Shown here piece by piece: positions 14,199 through 27,047 of a stretch of DNA of 64,000 bases (position 1 is its first letter; every line of letters begins with the position of its first letter). Origin of the DNA: Pegea sp. RAD2-039 (taxonomy: Eukaryota > Chordata > Thaliacea > Salpida > Salpidae); the NCBI GenBank assembly GCA_034620365.1, contig JAQGEQ010000071.1, positions 5,642,001 to 5,706,000 on the forward strand. Direction: 5' to 3'. The position numbers were made by a program, and so were the translations under genes. The notes under the pieces are model-generated. The model searched no databases, was not told the DNA's origin, and was given only the letters and a program-made list of their open reading frames with translations.

Positions 14199-16198
14199 TT
14201 AGAGAAGATAAGTCTGATCTGATCTCATTGAATATCCAACATAATTTCGAGTTGAGAATAAATTTCTGGAGTTGTAATGAGATAAATATACAGACATCTA
14301 AAAATTAAGACAATTGTTCCTCAATACTATTTGTCAAGTTATGAATAAAATTAATTAAAAAATTTATGAACTAGATTATGTTTTATATGTAGGAGTTTTT
14401 AAAGGATTCAAAATTTGAGTCATTTTATAGAAAGCTTTATAAGAAATTTTTAAGGTTTTTAAGAATAATTGATAAAAATTAATAATAATTTTATTTGTTT
14501 TATAAAACTTTATTAATAATTAACTATGATATTATTTACTAATGATAAACTTTACGAGATAAATTTAAGTAATTATTAAATTATTAAATATAACAAATTA
14601 TTATGTTGCAATAATTTTGTCAATTTTTAAAGCTTAATATAGAAACATGTTTAAAAAACTAAAGGAACTACATTTATCAAAGTGAAAACAGATCAAAGAT
14701 GATTTTGTTGTAAATATAAGTATTTTTCTCACCATATTTCGGTTTTTGTAAATAAGTAATGAAAGAAACAAAATTACAATGATTGGTAAGACAATTGATA
14801 ATATAGGTGTTTGTTTTTGTATCTGTAAATAAAATTTATAACATACATATTATAACATCTGTATAATTTTGTTTTTAATAAGAAAATAACTGGGAAAGTA
14901 ATTAATCAAATTATAAATATTGTAAACTTTGTAAATAAAAACTATTCCAATTAAAAAATAGAAAATCTTAATTTGTGTTTCAACAAAACCTTGATAATAG
15001 TTAATCATAGGCAAAAATAAAACTTTAAAAATACGAAGATTTTTTTTCTACTCATAATTTCTGATGTGTTACAATTTAGTGTACGAAAAGTTATATGTAA
15101 AAACAAATTATTTAAACTTGAATTAAAAATCATTTTCTACTTTAACAAAGTATTTTGGGATTAAATTAATAAAACTATTAGATTATTTTTCACTTTGTTT
15201 AAAAAAGTTATAATAACTTTTCTTTCATTTACTTTAATGAAATATTTTTCAGGGTTAGAAAAAAAGCCTTAAATAATAATTAATTTTTCTTGAAATTTAT
15301 TTACATAAATTATCTTTTAAGACATCTCCATTTATTTTCTAACCATCATAAAACCATTTTATTGTTTAAGAGTTGTACATTTAACAGAAGTTTAGAACTT
15401 ATCAACAGATGTAGCAGATTACTATTTACAGTTTTTAATTCTCTTTTTAATACTCTTTATTGTTTCTCATGAAATAATTTTGCTTACTTTTTTTGACGGA
15501 ATAACTTCGACAGCAGCAAATGATATCTAAATAAACAATTATAAACATCTCAATTTTTCAATTTGTAAATAAATAGTTTTCAAAACCTTCGTTGAATTTT
15601 CAACTTCGTTTCTAGAATCTGAGGGTAAAGTTAAGATTGATTCTTGATTTTCAAGTGATGAAATTCCTGAAAATTATTACATTTTTTACATTTAAAATAA
15701 AATTAATTTAACTTAATAAACTAGAAAGTTTTAATAAAATATATAAAGAAGAATTAAAGAAGATAATTTACAAGATTTAATAAATACAACTTTAGAGCAA
15801 AATATTATCTTTATTAAAACATATAAATATGACTTCTTCAAATGATTTTGCTTGTTATGAAAATCATTTATCTTGTAAGGTATGTTAGATTTTGTTTTTA
15901 CTTTTAATACATTTATAGAACATTTATTAAAATCCAAGTTTTTATAATAAGAATAATAAAAATATTCATTGAATAATTTTAAATATTTTTTAAATTAGAA
16001 ATATACGGTTATTCGATTTTCAAAACAATAAATTAAATCAAATAAAAATTCCTTGATCTAAAACTAATTATTAAAACTTATGACTTAAAAACAATTGAGT
16101 TTTGTTATGTATACAAGTTTTTTATTTCTAATACTAAACTTACCATAAGTTAAAACAGTGATAAAAATCAGAAAATAATTTTTTGTTAAGGCGTTCAT
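14199..16198 (-). CDS. Small type I single-pass membrane protein
   Basis: Hidden gene of five short exons, none long enough to stand out as an ORF: 16144-16198, 15587-15666, 15488-15526, 14733-14822, 14199-14297. Phases join perfectly (1, 0, 0, 0) with GT-AG sites, giving 120 residues. Order: signal peptide (MNALTKNYFLIFITVLTYG), a short polar ectodomain of about 43 residues without cysteines and with an N-glycosylation sequon (NST), one membrane helix (about ILSIVLPIIVILFLSLLIY) followed by KNR as a stop-transfer, then a 32-residue cytoplasmic tail rich in tyrosine (YLSHY, NYVGYSM, TYLL) ending in TAA. I do not recognise the family. It lies tail-to-tail with the PAQR gene, 354 bp apart, and in tandem with receptor A, which ends 776 bp upstream of its start. 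An extra exon in the 663-nt third intron cannot be excluded. Confidence 0.66.
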
Positions 16199-16974
16199 TT
16201 TAATTAGAACTTATAAATGATGAACAAAACATTTTCAACAGATTTTTGTTTGATTGAGGATTTATTTACAAATTCAAATTATAGATTTAACTCAAAAAGG
16301 CTTTTTCGCCCAAATATGTTAAACAGTAAAAATTTACTAACTAAAATAAGTTATTTAATTTAAAAATACTTTAAATTCTTTTTAAGTAAGCTTATAATTT
16401 TTTTAATTTGATAATGACCCAATGACAAGGTACATGAGTAAATCAAAACATTTAATTAGTTGATTCCACAACCGCACTTTAAAAACATATGTTTTACACG
16501 AACAAATATTCTTTTATAAAAAAAGTTTAATTTAATCTGACTTTGTTTGTTGATAATCTTCAAGACTCATCTACTCCTAGCAACTGTAAAAATATGAAAT
16601 TGAGTAAATATCTATGATTAACTCTAATTGAAATCTTCAAAGTTAAAAGTCTTCTTAAAAAATATATTGAATTTGTGAATGACACAAGTGTGTCAACTAA
16701 TCATGATGTCACATATCAATGACGTCATGTTTAATCAACTTTCAGCACCTTTCTAAAACCATCAACTTCCAACTGACACAGTCTTGTAGAAGACTGCTTT
16801 ATTTTTGAACCTTATAAAAGAGAACTAACCACCATCGGCTGCTTTCAAATATTGTTACTAAGACGAGCTTGATAATAATTTATATTTTAAATTTATTTAC
16901 ATCAGCACGAAATATCATGATTATTAAAAAGCAAAAGTTGTTATCGTCACACTTTCATTTAAGTTTGGGGCCGA
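16199..16974. other. Spacer with receptor A 3' UTR
   Basis: Holds the probable 3' UTR of receptor A, with a minus-strand AATAAA at about 16892-16897. A perfect TGACGTCA palindrome lies at 16720-16727. No further gene is seen. Confidence 0.45.
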
Positions 16975-19900
16975 TTACACAGAAGTAGATTCATTTGTCT
17001 GTTCTAGACATGGACTTCGTGAGAAGATCTTTTTTCTTGTACCAAAACTGTGAATAGCGACGTAAAGATGACGATGAAAACGGGAATATATTATTGGATT
17101 CAAAATACTGTTAATAGGAAGTAGAAATATCGCGATCTTTGCGTAAATCTCTGGAGGCAGTCGGTATACAGTAAAGCTAAGAATTGCAAGGGTACAAATT
17201 GGGAACCAGCAAAGCGCGTTTGTCATCACTAAAAGAGAAATTCTTCTCTTCAGCGTTTGCTTCTCTCTTGTTGCTTCTTCTCCGTAACACTGAGAACTCT
17301 CCCCTACTCGTCGATTTAATGATTTTCGGTAGATGATGACGTAACAAATGATAATGACTAACAACGCTGTTGTGTTGTACATAGTGATTGTGAGTGAGTA
17401 GATTTGATTCCTAGTGTAACTAACGAAGACATCAGGAAAGCAGATACCATAGAAACTGTAGTAACTGAACATACCATCAATAAATAGATATCTAGTTGGA
17501 AAACGAATTCTAGAAGCTGCATCAAAAAAGACAAACGATTTCCGCCCTGTATTCCACTGATAATTATTGGCAGCAATTATTTGGTTGGTTCTTGAGATGT
17601 ATCGATTTAATGACGTCACACTCACATTAGATGCCTTGAAGTATAATTTGTTGCCGGATATTAAGACACTGTTACTAAAATAAGATTTAGCTACGATTGG
17701 TAAGATACTGACAAACAAAGCCTGGGCCCATATCACTGTTACTACAATCCAACAATGCCTAGCTGTTATCTTAGATGTGTTAAACGGACGCAGGACTACA
17801 ATTAACCTCAATATAGTCAGGGCAGTTAAAAGATTGACCGTGACTAGGGTGGACGTTAAAGTCAGCATACCGATGGAGTTACATGTATTACTAACCCGCC
17901 ATTGGAAGTGATAGAAGCAATATTGACCACCAAAGCGCAGAGCCATTGTCCCAATAACAAGAAGAGCCAGACCCATAAGCAAATCAGCTGTAGCAACATG
18001 AGCAACAAATAATCGGTTGCAATAAGCTACTGAATTTCGAATTTTACAATTTTTAAGTTCCCTAATAGAGTAGAAAATGACCCAAGTGTTTGCTAAAGAA
18101 GATAACAATCCTATAATCCATACATAAGTCCGAATAAGGATTTGTGCTATCATTTGATTGGACGAAGCAAAACTATCATTTATCTCTTCCCCGCATTCAT
18201 CTGAGTTATCATCACAATCAAAGACGCCATCAAATACTTGGGAACGATTAACAAAAAGTTTTGTTCCTTCTTTACAGTAAAAATGAGTTTTCTCAGGACA
18301 TCCTATTTCATCAGATTGATCTAAACAATCAATGATGAGATCACAACGTTGAGACATATTCACACTATCACCAACATACTTTGGTAGTGTCCCTGATAAC
18401 CTCACGGCAGTCTTACACCAAAAGATTGAGGGGCAATCAGATTCATCTACCCCATTATCACACTGTTTTACTCCATCACAAATTTCTGAGGACTTAATCG
18501 CATTCGGCAGCCGGTTAATAAGGCAGGGCTGGTCCCCAGTGTGGTTTCTACTACAAAATGTGGACCTATAAGAACAGCTAGGTGAGCATTCGTCATCTCT
18601 AAAGGGACACTCTAATTTGCCGTCACAAAACGTTGCGCTGACGTCATACTTAAAGCGAAAACGCTTTTCCTGAACGATACTTCGACAAGTGTACTGGGAT
18701 GAAACATCAACTCTGACGTCATCATGACAAAATCGTTCGTCTATTGCATCACTACAATCGATGACGTCATCACATACCAAACTATGGTTGCCTAGCAACG
18801 TCTGGGCACAGTCATGTTGTATGTGAAGAAGAGGATAAACCAACTGACAAATTGGTTCAGCTTTTGTTTCTTCACAGCAACATTCATCAGATAAATCAGG
18901 ACAGTCTATAAACCCATCACAAAGCTGTTTCGGTGAAATAATCGTCTTGTTGTCAAGGCAACGCGCGCATTGAAAGTTGCCCTTGTTGTCATAGCAACGG
19001 TCTGATTTATCGGGACAAAATGCGAATTTATTTGTCAAAGTAAATTGAGGAACGAAACACTTGCTTCTCGAAACGACGCATTTGAACCCTGAAAGCTCAT
19101 TCGTTCGTTCATCAGATCCATCTGTGCAGTCACGTGTTCCATCACATGTATAAGCCCAAGGAATACAAACAGAAGTATCGTTGCTACATCTGAAGCGTCG
19201 AGGTTCATCACAAAGTTCGATTTCGTCGCTACAATCTGCACAATTCTTAACTCCATCACAAAGATACTTTCGAGGTAAACATCGAGAACCATCTTCACAA
19301 GCAAATTCATCTTCTGTACAATTTCTCAATTGTTCTTCTTCATCTATTCTTGATTTACAATCGAAAAGGGAATTACCCACCCACGATCTTGGTATGCATC
19401 TGTGTTCTCCAACACATTCAAACTCTTTGTGAAGATTACAGTCGAAATGGGGAAGATTTTCATCAGTAGCGTTGATACAGTCAGCAAATCCATCATTTAC
19501 ACGATATCTTGGTATACATCGACCATTTACCGAACATCTGAACTCATTTTGATCATTACAATCCAAAGCTTGATCTTCATCACTTCCATTTAAGCAATCT
19601 TTCATTCCATTCATCACCATGTCACGTGGTATGCAACGAAGTGTCTTGTCATGGCAACGGAACTCTGTTGTTGAATCACAAGATTCTAAAGGTTCATCTT
19701 CATCACTTGTATCATTCAAATAATCCTGAAAATTTTGAATAAAATTGGTTGTTAGTAACTTTCACTTCTTTTATTTATCTGTTATACAAATATAGAAAAA
19801 ATAAATGGTTTGTAACGCAAATATGTAAACTTATCTCAGTTTATTGTTATTGAAACTAATTTTAGTTTTTTAAGCTCATCAATTATTTATCACGCGTAGG

Positions 19901-21554
19901 ATATACTGATATAATTTAAACTTTTCAAAAGCATAAAAGTTTAATGCCAAGTCAGTTTCTAAACTAATTAAATCTCTAAACTTAAAAATATTAATTATGC
20001 AAGAGCAAGAGTAAAGTTACATTGAAGTTTGGATAAATTATTCATATAAGTTTTAAAAATAGAGAACAAAATAGCACTTGTGGTTAACGTATCAGGAAGT
20101 TCTATATCTGCAACTAACTTCATGTAAGGAGCAATCTACCGAACCATCCTTGACCCATTTACGAGGAATACATCTTTCACTTAATTTGCATTTAAACTCA
20201 TTTTGATGGCATTCGATTGAAATTGAATGTACTTGATACTCACAACCAAACATTGTGTTAATTTCATGTCTTTCTACGCAACGGCTACAACAAAAAAGAA
20301 GAAAAATTCATTAAAAAGATTTACTTCTTTAGTTTTGTTGAAGTAATTTTGAAAATTGTATGCAGTAGCATCTTTTAGTTTTATCGTATCTACAGTATTG
20401 CTTCATATTTTATTCGTTTCATGAAAGTACAAATTATGTTTTAATAAAATTTTGTGAAAATTATTTCAATATTCTTATAAAAAGTTGAGTTTTATCTCAA
20501 TAAGTTCAGATTAACTTAAAAAGTTCAACATTTTACAAAGTTTTCTTCAGTAGTCTTTGTAGAGATAAGATCAATTTTATTCAATAAGACTTCATCAGAT
20601 AATGTCTTACAGCAGGGTTCCTTATTATTTTATGTGCAAATCAGTTCATGTACTTTTACTAACTTTGTGAAAATTTTTTTCGAAATTATAAGAAAATTAT
20701 TAAATAAAATCAAAACTCCAAAGAAATTAGTAAAGATGAAAAACTGACTTGTGTGTCTTACAACTTAACTCATCATCTGAGCAAGTGATGCCAAGAAAAG
20801 AATTTGAATCTTTACATGCTCCTGAGGGACTGCTCAATCTGTTCACTACAGATCTTCGGATGCAGTTATCATCTGGATGCTTCGGACATCGGTAGAAACC
20901 ATCTTCTGATCTGCATGGATATATTCCTGGTTGTATTGAAGGACCATCTTCAGGAACAGGATATGCTTCTGATTCAAATCAAATTTTTTGTATTTATCAA
21001 TCATTTGATAAAAATTAAAATAAAAAGTTTCAAAATATTCTATTTCCAACAAGTTAAAAAGTCACTTCAAAGTTGTTTTTCTTCATCGTTATTATTTCAT
21101 AGACATTTTGAAATCTCAAAAACTTTATTCAATTAACGATGAATAATAAAACGAGCAATTAGCTTTGTTCCGTTCCTGATTTGAGTAAGTTTTGTTGTTT
21201 AGTTTATGATGAAGTTACCTGGACAATAATCACAATGAGGTGAAATGTAACCACTTTCTAACGACTTATTGCCAAAGTGTGTGAAGCATGGGTCTTCAAG
21301 AAAAGCTTTTTTAGAGCTACAAGCTCCTAACATAGATGACCTGCACACGTGACCACTTGTGGTGCAAGATATTTCTAGAAAAATTAATTTATTTTAGTTT
21401 TGAAATATAAAATTAGTTAATAAATTATTTGCAAAGTATCAGCTTGTTGCCGATTTTGTTTACATCATTTGAAAAAGTGATAAAAGAAAAACATCTTACT
21501 TTTGCTTGTACATTTAAAGATTACAGCTAACAAAATTAACAAAAACTTCTCCAT
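16975..21554 (-). CDS. Receptor A: LDLa-repeat 7TM receptor
   Basis: Large cell-surface G-protein-coupled receptor of the LGR/relaxin/GRL101-like class, with LDLa modules as ectodomain. Five exons: 21500-21554 (signal peptide MEKFLLILLAVIFKC), 21219-21374, 20749-20968, 20119-20284, 16975-19725; 1115 residues, phases 1, 1, 2, 0. The small exons encode a cysteine-rich region with a CTTSGH...CDYCP motif. The big exon holds about 12 LDLa-like modules (CIPR, CDG, DGSDE, SDEC), then seven helices: NSVAYCNRLF before TM2, ADLLMG in TM2, LTILRLIVV at the end of TM3, CWFPIC in TM6, and LLPINSILNPIIYS in TM7 (NPxxY present). The DRY/ERW acid is missing (LRL). There are no leucine-rich repeats between LDLa and 7TM, unlike relaxin receptors and GRL101. 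The C-terminus is short, ending TNESTSV. The ligand is unknown. Confidence 0.93.
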
Positions 21555-22270
21555 CTTGTTAGAGTTTATAAAAGTCATCTTGAAATAATCAAAATATCAG
21601 TTTGAGCTCCTTAAATAAAGATTTTTTTGGTTTTTATTTAATTTCTAAGTTTGAATTTGAAAACATAAAATGTTCTGTTTTTACGCCGATTAAAAACATG
21701 AAAGTTAATTTTGGGGAACTCGTTTCACTGCTAAAGAGCTACGAATCTAAAGAAAGCGATTTGGAAGTGATGAAAAACAAAAAACAGAAATAAATTTGGA
21801 GAAAATTGTTGGCAGTAAAATAGAAATTTGAAAACTGACAAATTAACTTAAAAGATTGCAATTTTTATTGAAAATTTTCAAATTTTACTGAATTTAAAAC
21901 TTTAGTTGTAGACTAGAAAGCTAAAAGAAAACTGAAGTTGATATGCATCAATGAATAAACTTCTGTTCTTCTAAAAACAAAAACTTTAAATCTTTTGAAA
22001 TTTGTAATTGGCTAAAAGACTAATACGTTAAACTAAAGTCTGTAAACTTGTTATTTAATTAGATCAAACTTCAATTTTTCTCATTGAAGTTTCCAACTTC
22101 TAATTGTCATCAGAAAATCAGGATGTTTACATTAAAATTTTTAAGTAGAAACGTTTTTATCAAATAACAAGAAATTAAATCAACATTTAGATATTATTGC
22201 AATTATGTCCACTAGAGGGCAGAAGTGAGAGAGTTGGAGAAATTTCCCTTTTTTTCTTATAACTTTTATT
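20396..22270. repeat. Inverted duplication, left arm
   Basis: About 1.87 kb that recurs as its reverse complement at about 36955-38822, with introns and 5' flank conserved as well as exons (I estimate well above 95% identity by eye). It spans receptor A exons 1-3 and about 0.7 kb upstream. Homology stops at about 20396 (before exon 4) and at about 22270. Confidence 0.9.
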
Positions 22271-22317
22271 AATTGAGTTTTTTCTGGGCAAAAAATGAAC
22301 GGAAGGAAGTTTTATAT

Positions 22318-22545
22318 CTGCAACTAACGTCATGTAAAACTCTCGAGCGATTTTTGAACCATTTACGGGGATTTCACTCAATTTGCATTTTAACTCATTT
22401 TGATGGTTTTTAATTGCAATTACTCACAATAGAATATTGTGTAATTTCATGTCTTTCCACGTAACAACTACAAAAAACGATGCTGAGTCATTGAAATATT
22501 TACTTCGTTGTTTTAGTTGAAGTAATTTTAATGAAAATTGAAAAA
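22318..22545 (-). pseudogene. Decayed copy of receptor exon 4
   Basis: About 230 bp clearly related to receptor A exon 4 and its flanks (20090-20365). Shared landmarks include TATATCTGCAACTAAC, the TTTACG-GG run, CATTTTAACTCATTTTGATGG and ATTTCATGTCTTTC. It has lost the CIPR region and carries several indels, so the frame is broken. It sits just outside the left arm of the inverted duplication, upstream of receptor A on the same strand, and looks like the remnant of an older tandem receptor copy. Confidence 0.8.
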
Positions 22546-25364
22546 AATTTGAAATAACTGTTTTTTCTATAAACTACTGAAAATTTACAAAATTATTTTA
22601 TACTTTTTAAGTTCTAGGTTTGATATGCCTGAATAAAAGCCAGATATTTTACCGGAGCTTATTTTTAGCTAAAATGTTTATATTTTCAAAAAACTTTGTT
22701 TCAGTGTCAGTAGTAATTTCTACAAATAAATAATTTAAGGTTTAAATATTTCATCAGATTGAAATAAATTGAATTTTAGTTTTGATATTGCCGAAGTGAA
22801 AGTGTTGTCAGAATTGAACAAATGAAGTCAAGTTGTTTTCATCCAATGAATGTCAGTTAAATCCCCTTAAATTCTGGGGTATTATCTTTGTTGAATTTAT
22901 TCAGAAGTTTATGTTAATGTTTACTTATACAAATTTGAAAAAAACGAGTTGTATCTCACAGTAAATATTTCAAACGTTTATTTCTAGATTTCAAAAACGT
23001 TAAAAGTTTCAACTTCAATTCGTTTGATTATTAATAGAAAGAATGAGTTTTTAGTTTAACGCAGTCACAAGTTCCTAAATGTCTCATTGATTAGTCACAA
23101 GGCAAGTTTTGTTCAATCAAAAATTAGATATATGTCACGTGTTTTAGAGGCCCACTTAGAAATGTATTAAAAGTATTTTGCTGCTTTTTTTATCAGGTAT
23201 TATATTTTAAGTTGGAATTACGGTTTTTTTCCACATTATTTATACTTTGAAAGTAGAATTAAAAAAAGCAAACTTTGACGTCAGCAAATATTGTTCTTCT
23301 GGTGTGAGTTATGTGAGAGAAAATAGGAGAGATGGTCTGGGTGGTTAGATAAGTTAGACATGAAAATTCATTGAAGTTTTGAGTAAATAGAAGAAAAAAC
23401 AGCTAATTATTTATTTAGAGTTTATTAATTTTGTTTAAAAGCTAAAGAAAATAAAATTGAATTAAATTTTAATCAAATTAAAATTTTCTTAGACAATTTT
23501 ATCGTTTTATTTATTGATTTTTTTAATTGAAAAATGTTTTAATTATTTATTTTTTATTAAATTAATTTAGAAATGATGGATTTATTTAAAAAAAACAATT
23601 TAAATTATTTATAAATGTTGATAAGAAGCAATTTATTTGATCAAATTCGTCTGTTGGCTTTCTCATTAATTGTAAAAAGCGGTCAGGTCATTATACCAAG
23701 TTTGGTTTTTGATTGAACAAAATAAAACTTTTTAATGATTTTTCTTTATAGAAAAACTGACTTTATATAAATTGCAATTAGATTATTTTCTCAGTTGATC
23801 GATTTGTACATCAGAACAGAATTGAAAGATTTTTAGCTGTATCTTTTTAGGTATCAAATAGGTTCCTTGATAGACATTTATAAGTTACTGATGTAAAAAG
23901 TGTTAGAGAAATAAAAACGTTCTTATCAGAGATTTCAAATCAAGTTTAAGGTTATTTAAAAACTTTGGAAGCTAACTACATTTGTAATAATTGCATTTTA
24001 TAAAATTTAATAGTTTTGCTATATGATCCTATAAAAGGTGATGAGTATAACAAGCTAGAAATCTGGTATCTGACACCCATCTAACTATCGACAAAAAATG
24101 ATAAAATACTTATTTGTGAATAAGCTGTAAAAATTCTCCTTAAAAACTCCTTGAAAAGTAAAGTAAAACTTTTTCTTTGTATTGAAAGAGACATTTTGAA
24201 AACATATTCATCTTTATTCTATGTAACAGCTTTTGAGGTTAGATAGTCCATTTTATCACAATGTTTTTAAAGCTTTTAACTATAATTAAGCTGAAAATCA
24301 TTCTTTATACTAGAAAGTAGTAAATTGAAAAGAGTTGTTTTCCTACTTTGTGAGCTGTTTCATTATTTTTTAAATTGTGTTTAAAAGTTACAAACAAATT
24401 TTGGCCTAAAATAGTTTTTTAAACTTCAATCTTTGATCTGTAACGTTTTTTCACTTTAAATAGAATTATTTATATATATTTAACTGATTCAACTTTAAGC
24501 AGTTTAGTAAAAACAAGTTTGCGGTTTTTTGAAGTTATTTTGAGTGAATAGTTTTGGCAGTATACTGCTCAAGGGCAGAATATGTAAATATTTTGTTGGC
24601 TAGAAGTTCGAAGCCAATTGAGAGTATTTAGATTCATAAAGGGCTTTATAAACAGTATTGAGATTCAAAAATGACAAATTTATAATTATGATGAATAAAA
24701 CTTTAGTAGAATATAAATACGATTCAATTAGTTTATCAGATATTTGATTTGTTTATTGTTATTGTTAAAGAATCAGTTTGTTAATGAACTCATAATTATT
24801 TTTGTCGATAACAGTTTCAAATATTTATTTTATCTGTAAAATGAAATTAGTTTATAATTGTGAATGAAAAGAAAATGCTTTTAATGAACCCGATGATACT
24901 TAAAATATAAATTCAATTAGTTCGACATATCTGTAGTTAATTTAATCATCCAAAGTCGTTTTTTGGGTTCAAACAAAAAATAAAAGCTTTTAAGATTATT
25001 GAAAGTGTTTAACTATCAACTTAAATGTAGATTGCAACGTTAAAAGTTTCTAAAAATTTCTTTTTTTTCAAGTATGATTGAATTTGAAAAATGTTAGGTT
25101 GTAAAAAGATTTTTTGAAAAAAAACTAATTCTATGTGAAAAACTTGCTTAAGTACTTCGTAAGTTATTCTATTTAGCCAGTTAAACGCCAAATTGATATT
25201 TTTTTGCTTTTCAGTCACTATAAGATTAATAATAAAACGATATAAACTTTTTTTGGTCCAATTTTTTTTTAAATTTTATCAAAAATAGAAAGTTTTAATT
25301 TTTTAATCAACCATATATTTTACTTGGAAATTATCAATTTTTTATCAGTTTAATAAATCAAAGT

Positions 25365-25510
25365 TCAAATCCTTTTTTTTCAAGTCCCTTGAGACAAAAT
25401 GCTAGGAAGAAAGAAGCAGAGAGGCTTTGATTTGAAAGCCAGACTTCAAAACGATTGTTTGGTGACTTAGTCGTAACATTGATTCCAATGTTTCTATCAG
25501 CAAATTTAAA
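25365..25510 (-). other. Unexplained less AT-rich island with open frame
   Basis: A short island whose composition resembles the exons here rather than the spacers. On the minus strand, a ctgatag acceptor-like site at about 25496-25502 is followed by about 44 open codons (INVTTKSPNNRFEVWLSNQ and so on) ending at a TGA near 25365. No partner exon was found, so it could be a terminal exon of an unseen gene, a repeat fragment or chance. Confidence 0.2.
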
Positions 25511-27047
25511 ACTGAAAGATATTTTGAATATTTGTTAATTTGGTTTCGAATCATTTTTTCAGTAGTTGGCGATTTGAAAATCAGTTTATTTTTAATTTTT
25601 AGTATAAAAAAGCAGTGAAATGAATTTAGTTTAAATAAATTATTTTTGCAAGTTTGTCTTACTTTGTTGAAAAACTTGTTTAATCAAAGTGATGCTTAAT
25701 GCAAATACAGGTGGGTTAGACACTTTTAGAATTTCACTTGAGTAAATTTATTAATTTGAATAATTATTTATTCTTATGACTTATGATAAATATTTAAACA
25801 ATTTTGGACAAGTATCAAGATGAAAAATAATTTTATAGGAACGAAAGTTTTATGAAAAATTTATTTAGGTTTTTGTAAAAGCATTTAATAAAATGTCATT
25901 AAAAAAACAGATTCTCAGGATAATATGTAAGCTACTTAAAATGAATTTTTACATAAAATAGTTCGCATTTTTGTTGAAACTTTTTTCATATTGTTTATTA
26001 AAAGATTTTATTAATGACTCTGTCAGAATGTTTATTTTTTTTCGCGCAAATATCAGAAAATATTATAAAAAGTTTGCAGTAAAGAATAATCTCATATATA
26101 ATTTGCTAAAATTTTTAGAATTGCATTAAAAAAACCGATTTAATTACTGAATATTTTAGCAAATGCAAAATAGTGTTTCAGAAATTTGGTGATTACTGTT
26201 TACAAAAATAATCATTCAGTTTAATAATTAGTTTGATAAATGATAAGAATTTATCATTTTATAGTTTGATAATAAATTATAATTAGAATAAAGTTTTAAA
26301 GACAAATTACTTTGAGTAATTATTATCATTAATTTAAAGTATTGAAAATATTCTTTTTAAAACTAAGCATGACTGAGTTAAATTGTTATTCAAATTATTT
26401 AAAAATGCTCAAATTTAACCTTTATCCAAATCTTAAATCTAACAGCTTCTCAAAATGAAATAAAGTTAAGTTTCTCAATTAGCTTAACAAAGACATCAGT
26501 AATTCGAAATCAACTATCCAAGAACCACTTTGTCTGGAATTTAGTAAAGGAAAAAAACTTTAGCAAAATCTTGAGATTTAGAAGGTTGAAGTTTAAAATC
26601 ATGATATAGCGTTTGTTTGATCATAACACGGGTTCATATTCGTTGAAAATAGACATTTACTTTGTGGTGTCTTCAATAATTTACTTCAAAGTTTTATTTC
26701 AATGCAAAATTGATTCTAAACTTGATTCATTGAAACTTAATTTGCATTCTTATTTCAAAGCATTTTCGCAAACAACATTTTCAAAACTATCTTTAGACAA
26801 AATTTATTGATTATTAGGCAAATAAATATTTATTTAAGTTGAGTATAATTTATAGTTTTATTATTTAATTCTTTTAAATGAATGATTTATTTTTTGTAAA
26901 CTAGCTGCTACCAAAATACTTTTTTTATTTTAGTTTTTAAAAACTTAAATACTTTAAAATATCATTGAGTAACTTTTTTTCTTACCAGAATGGTATAAGT
27001 AGATTTTTTTAGGAGATAATATAACATTTACTATCTGTAAAATAATA

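Larger units (their letters stand above)
21555..27047. other. Divergent spacer between receptors A and B
   Basis: Shared upstream region of the head-to-head receptors A (-) and B (+), 5.5 kb and AT-rich. It contains the distal part of the inverted-duplication arm (to about 22270), a decayed copy of receptor exon 4 (22318-22545), a TGACGTCA palindrome at 23276-23283, and a small less AT-rich island at 25365-25510. No complete gene is seen. Confidence 0.5.

Noticed and set aside
19181-19593. Plus-strand ORFs over receptor A, and the same frames opposite B and D
   Set aside because: They are antisense shadows of the LDLa modules and recur only because the 581-bp block is duplicated.
20804-21136. 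110-codon plus-strand ORF and its copy at 38113-38412
   Set aside because: It is antisense to receptor exon 3 and adjacent intron; conserved only through the inverted duplication.
21602-21793. 63-codon ORF upstream of receptor A, repeated at 37423-37614
   Set aside because: It lies in the duplicated 5' flank. Both copies are open, but they are too recent for this to indicate selection, and there is no splice or homology evidence.
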